In this document: piece by piece, positions 11,061-23,600 of the stretch
How positions within the stretch are numbered: position 1 is the first letter of the stretch
How the letters are laid out: every line of letters begins with the position of its first letter
From: Chimonanthus salicifolius
Lineage: Eukaryota > Streptophyta > Magnoliopsida > Laurales > Calycanthaceae
DNA: 64,000 nucleotides
Reading direction: 5' to 3'
NCBI GenBank assembly: GCA_013350335.1
Contig: CM023539.1
Span: forward strand, 39,480,631 to 39,544,630
Program-made: the position numbers and the translations under genes
The notes under the pieces: generated by a model
Databases searched by the model: none
What the model was told of the DNA's origin: nothing
Seen by the model: the letters and a program-made list of their open reading frames with translations, nothing else

Positions 11061-12849
11061 CCATACTAACTATGAGAACTAGCTATGCAGCATCTACATC
11101 AATGATTCAAGTACTATATATGAACAACCTGTAATAACAAACTTGCAAAATAGATCTATTTATTAGAAAGAGATTTGTTTTTCCTGATCCCGTTTTACCT
11201 TAATTTTTATTTGAACAAAAAGAAGGAATATTGTTGTCATGCCTTAACCAGTGCACTAATCCTTTGAATTAGGTAGGAAGCATTATCCCCCACAGCAACG
11301 TTCTCTTTCAGACCTTTCACCAATCAATACAACCTTGCTATAATGAAGGCATCTTTGAATACTCCAATGTTGCATATGAAATGATAATTATCTCTTGCAC
11401 TAAAATTAAATTAAAGGCATTTTCACCATTTAAACCATAATAAAGTAGTAAATGATGTCCCTTTATTAAAAATAGGAGTGCCTCGTCAATCCTCTTTACC
11501 CCTTCATAAATGTCATGTACAATTTCAAAAATACATTTATTTTTCAATATTCGTCAAATTAAAACCTCAAAACCCCATAAGTTCTCTTTAAATCAATGAA
11601 AAATGTGACAATATCTTCTTAACTTAATTATGTATCAATAAAAAAATAAGTGCATTAAGAAAAACCCAAGAGCTTATTTGACATTCAAAATTTAGAGATA
11701 GAATTTTGGACTTAGTTGTTAATTGTGCTCAAAATCCCTTTTTTCGTTCATTTAGAATTTTTAGAGATGCAACTTTTCAAATTTTAAAAGTCGTCAAAAT
11801 TTTGAAATTCCAAATACCTCTTCAAAATTATTATTTCTGACATTCTAAAATTGTAAATCCCCACAAATACTAAAGTTTTTAAAAAAATAAAAAATATATA
11901 TATAAAAAAATTGTATATGATCCACTTTGGAATCTCCCAATGGCTATAATACTTAGTGGTGGACCGAAACCTTCTCCAGTTATACTTGCCCCCTCAAATA
12001 TAGGACATTTCTATTTATTTTTTTATGATCAAAAGTGTCTAAACATCTCACCCAACTATTCCTTCGAGACGGTATAGATAGCACCTTTTTATTAAACCTA
12101 TAAAATGTGACCAAGTTGAGCCACATAGGAGTACACAAGAAGTGTGTGGGCTAACACTCACCAATACACTTGACATGAGTCTATAGTACACTTAGAAGTA
12201 ACCTTGCTTAAAACAATTAAATCATATATTTCAAACACCATAAAAGTTTATGACTAAGAATAATTCAAAATGGAATTTAAAGAGCTAAAAAATATAGTAT
12301 TGAGTGGAGTCTAGTAAATTTATTATGAAGGTATGGTATGAACTATGAAGGTTATAATTATTTTTGTTATTATGTTATTTTTATATATTTTAATTGATAA
12401 AGAATTGAATTGTTTCCTTTTATAGCTTTTCATTCAACTTATGCATTAATCTTTTCTCAATTTAATGCTCACAATTGTTAGTCAATTGTAATTTAAACAA
12501 GTAATAAAAACTCTTTGGCAGCCCACTTAAAATTATATTTTATTTTAGTAGTATGTTATGTATAAATCTTCTGGACTTAGTTCCTAGGCTATACACATGA
12601 TATAAAGTGTTGTTAAATAAATTGAGTCACTCATTCTCAAATTTAATTCAACATGGTTTTCAAAATTCTAAAATCATTAGAATTTTAAAACTTGAATATC
12701 TGACTAGAAAATTCTGATAATGCAACTCTTCTAATTCTAAGATTCATCAAAATCCAAAATTACAAAATTCTAAATTCTAAAAGTTCTAGAAAAAAGTTCT
12801 ACAAAAGATGCCCTAAAACTTGCCCAAGTACAAGAAAAGATGAGGCCCG
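11061..12849. other. AT-rich DNA with a possible degenerate SINE, no gene seen
   Basis: The stretch is AT-rich with many AATTTTGAAATTCC-like strings (11690-11880 and 12650-12790). A segment at about 12017-12200 starting TTTTTTATGATCAAAAGTGTC resembles the start of the minus-strand SINE at 31901 but is too decayed to be sure. No coding sequence was recognised. Confidence 0.4.
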
Positions 12850-13010
12850 TTGATTAAGATGGTTTGGCACATCCTAAAACACCAAAAATAGCTCACATCT
12901 AAAGATTCATATGATTACATTACATGTAAAAAGTATTAAGAAAAGGGGGAGACTATTAAACACATTGATTAAGAAAGTAACACATGAAACCATGAAGGGT
13001 TAATTTGGTG
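12850..13010 (+). mobile_element. Short 3' fragment of an RTE-type LINE
   Basis: The plus strand reads LRWFG near 12856, then a broken stretch comparable to the terminal part of RTE polymerases (LRWFGHV..RRP followed by the GRPKKTW block). It is only about 150 bp with stops, so the assignment is tentative. Confidence 0.4.
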
Positions 13011-13851
13011 GTCAAAACCTACCTTTATTTGTGGAAAATTTTGAGATCAAATCTCCCTCAACAGAAGGAAAAAAAAAAGAGACAATTTCTATTAATTTGT
13101 ACCTGAGATGTGCAGATTAGAAGGTAGGATTAGTCACGTGAGATGTGATACTGTGATCTTTAAAAAAGATGAAAGTAAAACAAAAGAAATATGAGATGAC
13201 AGAAAACATGATTATGAAAAAGATTGAGTTGAAAAAATGTAAACTAGAATAGTCAATTATAAATAGATGGCACTAAGCTTTGATGATAAAACCCTAGATT
13301 CTTATCTTAAACATTCCTCAATTACCCTCTCCAAAAATTTCCTAGTGTGGCTTATGAGCACTTTAACTTAGATACAATTTTCAAAATCTTCTTTCTTCTT
13401 ATGAAAGGATATCATAGTGCTGTTTCACCACTTTTTAAGCATCTTACTCTAATCATGATTTTGTTAAATTATCCAGCTAACCAACCAACACAAATTTCAA
13501 CCAACGAGAACCAAACTACATATAATTGAGATGATAAAATAAGAAATCAAATATACATGTATGAAATTGGATAGCTAGCTTATGTATATAGAGAATTGAA
13601 GTTGGCGATATATGTTTGTATTTGGACGTTTCATTTGAAATAATAATAATAATAACAATGCATGCTTGTTATTGGGGACAACCTAAGTTGCATGGGTGCA
13701 GATATAGTGTCAAAGTCTGACAAGGGTGCCAGGCATCACACTCGACAAACCAAAAAAAATTAGGACTCAAGACTTGGCATCATATTTAAATAAATTTCAA
13801 TTTAAATTTATTTAAATTGAAAATAAGGTGCAAAACATAACACTAGTAGTT

Positions 13852-14018
13852 ACCCACATGGGTGTAGCTCAGCTGGTTGCCTAAAGCCTCAAGAAGCGGG
13901 AGGCAGGTTCGAGCCCCCATGGCCTAACCTTGGTGTGCCCTAGGAGTAGTGGGCTCACCCATGAGGGTTTTAGTAGGACTGTGTCTAAGTTTCTCTCACG
14001 TAAATCCAAAAAAAACAA
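13852..14018 (+). mobile_element. tRNA-derived SINE with 13-bp TSD
   Basis: The head contains a polymerase III A box (TAGCTCAGCTGG, 13865-13876) and B box (GGTTCGAGCCC, 13906-13916), spaced as in a tRNA. An unrelated body and an A-rich tail follow. AACACTAGTAGTT is present on both sides (13839-13851 and 14019-14031), a clean target-site duplication. The family recurs at 36.7-37.15 kb. The body rules out a functional tRNA gene. Confidence 0.9.
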
Positions 14019-14608
14019 AACACTAGTAGTTTACTCTAACAATCCAATGACAAATATATCGATATTTAAATTAGGTTTCAAGAGGAGAAAGATGTGGTAG
14101 TATTTTAGTTATCTTGGAAACAATATGTTAAGTACTAAAAGAGTTCACGAAGAACAAGTACAAGTATCCAAGATGGGTCTGAGTTTCCAATATATAAGTG
14201 TCAGATATAGGTACATTCACAACTTGAAGAGTCAGTGCTACAAAGGTAAAACTGTAAAACATTATCTAGTCTTAGTAGATATTTTTGTGGAAATAGAAGT
14301 TACCAATAATAATTTAGATGATACAGGACAATTAAATGTCTAGAAGCCCATCATGGACAATTAGCTTTAAGGTACTGGAAAAATATGTATTACTCGATGG
14401 CAGGAAGCTCCAATTCAAGAAAGCAGCTGTGTGCATGATTGTTTCTTTGGCTTACCTGTACCATCTGCAATGTAAAGAAACAAAACATCATTCAAGATTT
14501 ACTTTTCTCCATTTATCGAAATAAAAAAGAATCCATGGGCAAAGAGAAGCAAAGGAAATCAAGTACCTGGAGAATTTACAACAGAATCTAGTTTCCAACT
14601 TTAATCTC
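14019..14608. other. 3' flank of AMI1, no gene seen
   Basis: This lies downstream of the AMI1 stop codon on the minus strand and should contain its 3'UTR and polyadenylation site. A weak plus-strand open frame at 14125-14343 does not resemble any family I recognise. Confidence 0.4.
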
Positions 14609-17600
14609 TCATTTCTCTACATTGCCAATCTGTTCTTTTAATGCATCATAAATAATTGGCACAAGATTAAGTAAAAACTGATCCCCACCATGTTTGGCTA
14701 AGAGAGAAACTGCCACTGGGAGGTTTTTGTACATCCCCAAAGGTATGCTAACCTAGCATTTCGAAGAGATATCCATGGTAAGTCAGGATTCATCCTATAT
14801 ACTTCACAAGAGAGAGATACAATATTCAATACCTAAGGTCAAAACAATTAGGGATTACCTGGCAGAAACCAGACATTCCAGCAATCCCCAGCAAACTAAA
14901 AGCTCTAGCACGGAAACTTTCTAATGTGATCCCTTCAGTATGTAGTTTAGGAGGAGGCCAAGAAACCGTTGGAATTGCAAGGATTCCAGAATCCTGGTGT
15001 AAAGAAACAAAAAACAAATATGTAAAACACCGTCACCCTCATATAACTTAAAATTCAACACCTCTCTCTGTCTCGCACACACATACAATAACTACAACAG
15101 CAGCAATCACCAAATAGTGATACTAACAGTAATAATGATGATGATGATGATGATGTAAAGAAGGAACATACTTTTAGGAACCATTCAGAGGATTGGTGAT
15201 TTGGTGTCAACAAGAACATGTTTTTAACTCCTATTCAAGAGTGCTTTATTCTAATATCGGTGTACCATTTTGTATGTGTACTTTATCATACTTTAAAAGG
15301 ATATATACAGATCTGTTAGGAGATATTTAAGGATATGAGTGAAGTTTATTTTTCTTTGGAAATTGTATTTGCAAGAGGATTAAGACTCACGTGTAGAGAA
15401 CATGTGTTATTGCATAATACTGTTGCTTCTTTTTCATACCTTCTCTAGTTCTTTTCCTTCTAAGAAACCAAGCACATAATTGTATCTGATCCTAGTGTTA
15501 CATCGATGTTAGAGCCATTTAAGTAGTGCCACTAAGAAGAAAATTGATCTTCATGTTAGTTTTTACCTGTCCAACAAGAAGTTTGAGACATGGGCCCACC
15601 TAAGATACATGGTTCCATGAAATTAAGGCATATAGTATTTTTTTTTCAAGAATTATAATTAACTAGGCTAGCCCTTTCATGTTCCTACTTTCTCACCAAG
15701 ATCTGGAGAGCTTTCCTCTCAACCATTGATTTCTCTCTATTTCTGGGAAGTTCCTTGGAAACTTTGGTTTAGTGTCATTCTTTTGTGAATAATCCACCTA
15801 TTGTATGAAATATGCAATTTGGCCTTTTCATTGACATTCCTTTGAAACCTTGTAAGAAAGAAGATAGGAACATCTGGTATGGTTTTGTTTATCCTTTTCC
15901 TCAGTTTCCATCAGTCTACAGTTCCACTTTCTTGGTGTAAAGACACTTCCCTTGCTATATTTCAAGGATTTGTGGCTCCATTCACATCTTGTGTGATGAT
16001 TTTGGTAATCTATAGGGCTAATTTTAGGATTTTATTCTTGATCCTACATGGCTGTGGTAGTCACTCGAACTTCTGAATGTCCATTTGAGGGAAGGATTTA
16101 CTATTTGTTGAGATTCACTTTTAAAATTTTAATACAATGAGTTGTTGGGTCGTGTGGTAGGTCTGTTTCTGAACTAGATCTTAAAGAATTTGGAAGTTGG
16201 ATTAGGACGATCACCATCATCAATATGCAATTATTTATTTAATTCCAAGGAAATGTTCTCTTGTTCGCAGCTAAGTTTACCAATCTCATGCAGTGAATCC
16301 AAAGTGTATTTCCACCATGAAAGAACAATTCCTTCCTTAAAATGAGCAATTTCAGTTCCAAGAAAACACTTGAGAGAGGACCAAGGTCCTTGATCTCAGT
16401 GTTTCTGAAGGTTTTTCATATTACAATGAAGGCAGGATCATTGCCAACAAGGCAATGTCATCGACATACACAAGAAGGATTTTGATGCTATCGTCTCTTC
16501 ACTTGAAGAACATAGAATGGCATTAAAACATGGAAAGCCATAATTGAGAAGAGCTCCACTTATCAAACATGCTTGAGGAGATCTCTTTAGTCCATAAAGA
16601 GCTTTGCAAAGATGACTAACTTTGTGTTCCTCAGCTTGTCACCTAACACCAGGAGGCACAAGCGTATATATACCTCCTCATGGGGACCTCCCTGAAGAAT
16701 GCATTTTTGATATCGAGTTGATGTAAAAGCCATTGAAGGGTAGCAAGAATAGATATGAGAACTCAAACAAAGTTGAGCTCTATGATGGGCAAAAGTCTCT
16801 TGTTAGTCCACGCCATAGGTTCATGTGAAATAAAAAATACTGAGGGGTTGGAAGGAGGTCAGTGGTTTCAGTAAGGTGAAGCCCGTAAAATCTTATGGAG
16901 TGGACCCCTCTGTCATAGGTCATCTTAAGCTAAATTTTGACGGAGTAACGATAAGTTGAAAGAAATCACAGGTTATGGCAGGTGCCATCCACAACTCTAA
17001 TGAGGTCTTCATAGTACCTTATTCTAGTCCAATCCAGTTCAAGCAAAGTTGAATACTCTAGAAAGGGGTGGAGTTCGAAATAATTGGTCAAGAAGGGGAT
17101 ATCGTGGAAGGCGATGCTTTCCTGGTTACTCAATGGACTAAAGGTATAAATTGTCCCTGAAACACTGGTTGATAAGGTTGAAGAAATCCAGATGATTGTG
17201 CAGAAGAAGAGGTTCAGCACATCCCATATAGTGAGATTTACTAACCGCAAACAGGATACTCTGGCAAAGGAAGGGTCTATTCTCAACAATGAAAGGTCGA
17301 TCATATTATAGGGTTTCTTTTTCAGTGCCTTGGTGTTGGGGTGAATTTTTGTCCACTGGGAGATGCTTTGTTTCTGGTTTTGTTCTCCTGTTTGGTCTTC
17401 ATTTGGGCCTCGACTAGGTTCCTCCTCACTTTGAGTTGTATTTTTTAGCCAAAATTAATAAAGTTATTACGTTTTCACAAAAAAATAAAAATAAAAGCTT
17501 CTGTGAAGCCTTTTGCAACAAGCCTAATTTTATAACAAGCAAGACTACCATCAAGATTGTACTTAACAGTATAAACCCATTTTCAGCCTATAGAAATCTT

Positions 17601-20600
17601 TTGACCAACAAAGCTAGGAGAAAAGAGAGAGCACCATGTTCCTCTAAAAATTCAAAGAGAAAGAGAGAGAACTAAAGAGAATCAAAAGACTTCAATAATT
17701 TTCTTCTTCTTCAATTCATCACTCTGTATACATCCATATATAAAGGCCTCAAAACAACTGTAAAACCTAACTCAGTGCTCAAGAAAATAATTTTAACCCA
17801 ACCTACTACAAGTGTAGGCCTGATTTTAGCAATTACATCCAAAACTAAACTCTCCTCCTAACTTAGCCATAAAGAAAAGTGACAAAAATACAATATTAAC
17901 AACTTGCTAAAAATAACAAAAAATTGAAAACTTGTTAAATATGACGAATAGCATTATATTTCTTTAATATTTATGTGATGGAGGAATGAAAGATGAGGGT
18001 GAAAGAGAAGGAGAAGGAGAGGAAGATCACAAATGAAATTGTCACCCTTTTTCTGGAGATTTTTCCAGATTGCACGTCAATATTCTGGCTAGAGAATTCT
18101 CTTGGTCAATATGGGGTGTTCAAGGACGTCTTAATCCTAAAGGACATCAGAGGTAGGGTTTTTGCTCTAGTGAGAAAAGAAGATGAAACTCAAGCTAATC
18201 GGGCCATCGTTGCATTATATGGCCCCATCTACAGAAAAAAAAAAAATGCTGGTGAAAAGGGAAAGATTTTGGAAAAGGGATGACAGGTAGTATTCATGGG
18301 AATAAGGTTGAGGGTCTTACTAGATGAGAAGGTAGAGGCAGGGAGTTTATGACGTGTTGAAGTCTTGAAAGGAGAATTAGGTGAGGAGAGGGAAACAAAG
18401 GCTATTGTTCTCCATCTATGTCAAAAGTGCTGGAAGGTGGTGAAGGCGGGAGGAAATGCTCAGAGAGGAATGATTTTGATATCTTTGATGATAAAAGTCA
18501 CCTGAAAGCCAACAAGGAATGGTTGGAGAAGTCGTCGGTTAGCCGGATCAAGATCACATGCTCTATAGACCCTGTAAAGGCTTTTTTTCTTATTTCATGG
18601 CGTCGATTGGGTGATGGTGACTTGGTTGGGGAAGATTATTTCTTGGTGTATGTTTTTCTTCAGCAGATATGGCAAGGAGAATTTTGGAGAGTAAGGATTC
18701 GTGGTGGAAGAAGATATTCCTTTTCCTGGATGAATGGAAGCCGACATATTCAAATCTAAAGAAACTTGTGTGGATCAAAATTCTCAGGATCCCTGTTACG
18801 CCCTAGGTGAATAGCGTTTTGTAGCAAATCAAAGAGATGGTGGGTAAAGTCGTTTTTATTTATCCAGCCAATTTGAAAATGATAGATCTTAGTAAGTTAC
18901 GAATGCTGGTGGAGGTTGATAACCTACAAAGGTATCTAAAGATTTGGTGATGGATTTGGGGGGTTCAAAGCATAACATTCTCATCAGACCATTGGTAGAA
19001 GGGGCAAATCGTAGTTACATGGAGAGGGTAGTCGACGGTGGCGGGATTGTCTCCAAAGGTTTCTTGACTAACAATACCAAGGACAATGCACAGACGAAAG
19101 TGGGTTCTTCGATGGTCTTTGATTTTCCGACAAGGTCCAACAGAGTCGTTATGCAGGAGTGGAAGGGGTTGTCGGAATCCTAACTAGTGATTAGATTCAA
19201 GCAGGAAATTGCATTTCAAAATTAGCTTTTCAAAGGCAAGGGAGATATCAATGGCAAGACAAGACTTGACATGTGGATTTGAAAGGTCCTCTAGTTTGTC
19301 GAAGGGTTGTAGCACCAAGGCTAACGTCATTGCATTGGGGTTGAAAGAGGTTTCCAAGAATGGAATTAGTCAGAACAAGTGTATTGAGTCCTGGATATGA
19401 CCTTCATTGTGTGCTATGCGTTTGCATGCTACAAGTGGCTAGAGTGACATCTATGGAATAGTTTGTAGGTCTCATGGGTATTAGATAGATCATGCGAGGG
19501 AATTGTGTCCAGCTGGGTGGCTTCAAGTCTCAGCTCAAAAATAAAGAAAGCGTGGAACACTATTTTAGAGGCGATCTTATGGTCTATTTGGAAAGAGAGA
19601 AATTCTAAGATCTTTGAGAATAAACCCTCTGAGGAGAGTGTGATTTTTGTGAAGGCTAAATAGAGGCTTTGTGTCATGCTTTCGGCGTGTAAGGACTTTG
19701 AGGGATACAAAATGTCGGACTTCTTTACTTCGTGGGAGGTTGCAGCGAACATAGAAGGGCTTACACTCCTGAGATTTGGTCTCCTCCTCCGTTAAGAGTC
19801 TCAATTCAATGTTGACAGGGCAACTAGGGAAAACCAGGCTAGAAGGGATAGGAAGGGTCCTACGCAACTCAGTTGGCACTTCATCCATAGTCTTCTCAGA
19901 ATCGATGGGCTTGAAAGATTCTAGAGAGACTGAACTTTTAGCTATTAGGAGGGCTTTAACTTTATGGACTTCCTTCGGATAAGGAAAATTAATCATAGAA
20001 AGAGATTCGGCAAATGCAATCAAATGGGTTAAGGGGAAGAAAAGCCTCCTTCGAAACTTAATACAATGGCCAGGGAGATTAAGGAATTATGTTCTGGCCA
20101 CGAGGTCTCCTTTGTAAAGATTAGGCAATCAGCCAATAGAGTAGCAGACTTCTTCGTAAAGATTGGGATCGACTCAACCACTGATAGCACCTTCTTTATG
20201 TAGCCTTAGGGGAAGGGGTAGTACCATGCGGTTTTGATTGTATTTTGTTTTGGGGTTTTAGGACTCTATAACTTCCGTGCTTCTCTTCTCTTCCTTTTCC
20301 CGGGTTTAAACCTCTTAGACCCCTTTATGTATATGTAACGTCTACTTCATTTTAATATATTCATTTTCTTGTTAATGCTAAAAAAAAGGTTAAGAGTTTT
20401 GCACACATACACATAAGATGGTTCTTCAATCATCAACCAACCATGCACCCCACCCCAAATAAATAAATGATACACACATGCACACACAAACCTCCACACA
20501 TTGGTTATCTGGACCTCCTTGACTACCAAAATTAACCTATAAGATCCCTTCATATTAGACTATTAAAGTGTTCCTCAAAACCAGTTTTGAATACCCCCCT

Positions 20601-23600
20601 CCCCTTCCTCCAAAAACCCAACCCAACAACTAAAAGAAGAAAAAGGTCTTAAAAGGCCTGTATTTGTAAAGAACTTTTGGAATTTTGTGTATGACATTAT
20701 TTCCATTATAGATGATGATGTGAAATGCTTGAGACATTTTAGATGCACATTCTAAGCAATCTCAACAGATGAAATCTGGCATGTTTAGGACAGAGAAGAT
20801 ACAGTGCATGTCTAGAGAAATTGAGAAAGATTCAGAAGTACCTTTAGAAGATTTCTACACATTGAGAAAGATTCAGAAGTACCTTTAGAAGATTTCTACA
20901 CATTGAGAAAGATTCAGAAGTACCTTTAGAAGATCACTAAGGGCAGCACGAAGCTCGGTCATAACCATCTTACACCTATCAGTGTTTTCGTTAGTTGTCT
21001 TGACAGCTTCCCATACTCGTTCAAATATGCCAGGACCCAGATCAGGTTTGACAGCAGTGACCCATTCTCCATGGTTGTTTTTGAACTCATACCTATGCTT
21101 CAGATAATAAACTCATCAGCATCAATAACAAATATCTCACACAATTGTCGATATATCAATTCATTATAGAATATGCTCTGTAGCAATGAAACAACAACAA
21201 TTTGCCATTAGAAATATAATGCACTATTTCTACCAGTAATGAACAACATACAAAAGTATGTCGTTTTATCTTCCAGAGACACATTATAATAGAATTGGAT
21301 CAGTTCTGTGAAAAAACTATACTATTATAGAAGAGTCCCCGTCGTAGTCATGGCAATCATCATCATGAAAGCCATATCCAATCTACCTGGGGTGCATTAA
21401 TAATTGGATTTGGCAAATATTTCCTATAAGCCAACTGCCTATCTGATACCCTCTTACAACACTTGCATATCACTAGCAAGGGAAGACAGATATAGCAACA
21501 ACAATGGAAATATCATTTCAGCGCGTTAGGCATTGAGCTAATAATATCATAGATTTTCTAGCCAAATAAGGAGTGGCATTAGATGAAATAACCATGAGAG
21601 ATTTGTTAGATTGAGGAACAGATATTGATCGCATATGTAAGGGATAGGTGGACTTCTGTGTAAAGGCAGGCTGGCTTTTGTAAACTTCATTATTACATAG
21701 TTTATCTATTACTCTATAAAGAAAATTGTTCATTAACTTTCAGAAAAATAAAGAGATCCTTAAGTGCCATAAAATTTCTTTTTCCATAGAAGCTATATAA
21801 TGGCCCAGGTCAACAAAATGGTTATGGGAATAAGAGAATATATAAATCGTACGATTTTCGGTTCGCGATTCACACCTTTAGAACAATTTCGATACGATTC
21901 GAGTTTGATAACATTGGGTAAAATTGGAGAATGCCATACACTTAGAGCATTGGGAATATTTGTAAAATTCCATATTCACAAGGTGTGTGATAATATGTTT
22001 GAGTGAATGTTGCCTTGTGCACGTTCCAATGTATAGTTGAGTAAGGTTATGGTTTGACCTCTTTATGCCTATGTGGTACGTAGGCAACTGAAAGCATTGT
22101 GCCTCAGCCTCGATCAAAAGATGCATTGTGTCATCTATTTATATTAAGGATGATGCAAGATGTTGAACAAATGTGAAGGGTAGAAAGGGATTGGTGGGAT
22201 ATACCTTCTCTAATATAGACCCTAATGCTAAATGTTGGATCCCTCGAAGGCGGCCCGAAAAGGTTATGATGCCTTGGGAGTCCCTATATGATGAGACATA
22301 TATGTTTGTTACTAGAGTAAAGCCTAGAGTTGCTAGAGAACTGTGAAAATTCTTAAGATGGACAGATGAGGACTTTGGCACTGAAGTGTATGTGACTAGG
22401 TCACTTGATTATATTAAGACGTGGTATGGGTACGTCCCTCACGTGATGATTATATTGAGATGTGATATGGGTGTGTCCCTCACGTGATATTGATGATTGA
22501 AGCGTGGTATGGGTGTGTCCCTCACGTGATATTGATGATTGAGACGTGGTATAGGTATGTCCGTCACGTGATATTGATAACGTTATGCCTCAGTCCGTTA
22601 AAAAAGAAAACTGTCCTATCAGTAGATCATTGTCTCTCACTTTTATATAGTTAAAATGATGAAATAAGTATATAGATCCCATGAGTAAGGCCTAGAGTAG
22701 CCGTGAGACCGCGGGAGCCTTGATATGAACATACGGAGACTGTGGCATTGAGATGTATATGTGACTTGGTCACTTGATATTGAGACGTGGTATGGATACG
22801 TCCCTCACGTGATTATGATGGTTGACTGACCGTTCCAGAGAGGTATTCGGGACGGTGGGGTAGGCTACGGAGACTTGGTCCCATAGGGTTGCCGTCGAGG
22901 AGTAGGTCCCTCACATGCTACTCACTGGAGGGCGCTCTCATGGCTATTTAGCACACTTGATGTGCGTTGATGCGCAGAGCTAGATACTATTTTACCCCAT
23001 GGGGGTGGTGCTAGCTTCGTTAGACGTGGTCCGACCGCCTTAGATCTTGACTTAATCACCCTTGAGGTAAAGGGATGCAGGGTGAGGTAGACTCGATCAC
23101 GCTAGTCGTGGGTCTCCCACTTAGTAAGTCATGGGCCCCAAGTCTTGCTAGGGGTCGTGGTATATTTATGATATAATATGATGATTTGACATTGTTGCCA
23201 CAGTCACGTAGTGATTCATTCGAGTGTTGTTCCTACGGATAGAAGATCTCATGGTAGATGATGTGCCCCTGGATTAGTTATGCCCATGGATGGATTATAC
23301 CCATGGAGGGATTATATTCATGGATGGTTATTACCTATGAATAGATGATACTCACTGATAGAGTGTTACCAAGGATGGATGTGTATACTCATGGATGATG
23401 GTTCCCATGGTGGTGCTTGGATGTTGGTCTTAGGGTAGACCTGTTGGTCTCATGGTAGACGTATTGGTCTTATGTTAGATATGTTGGTCTCATAGTAGAC
23501 GTATTGATATTATGGTGGACATGTTAGTCCCATAGTTGACGTATTGGTCTTATGTTAGACATGTTGGTCTCATGGTAGATGTATTGGTATTATGATGGAC

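Noticed and set aside
13860..13930. tRNA gene signal (A and B boxes)
   Set aside because: The boxes belong to a SINE head: no cloverleaf can be completed, and body, A tail and target-site duplication follow.
16966..17304. 112-residue minus-strand open frame
   Set aside because: The opposite strand encodes a recognisable LINE RNase H; the minus frame is its antisense shadow.
19577..20023. 148-residue minus-strand open frame
   Set aside because: Antisense of the LINE RNase H region at 19540-20200, which matches a known domain on the plus strand.
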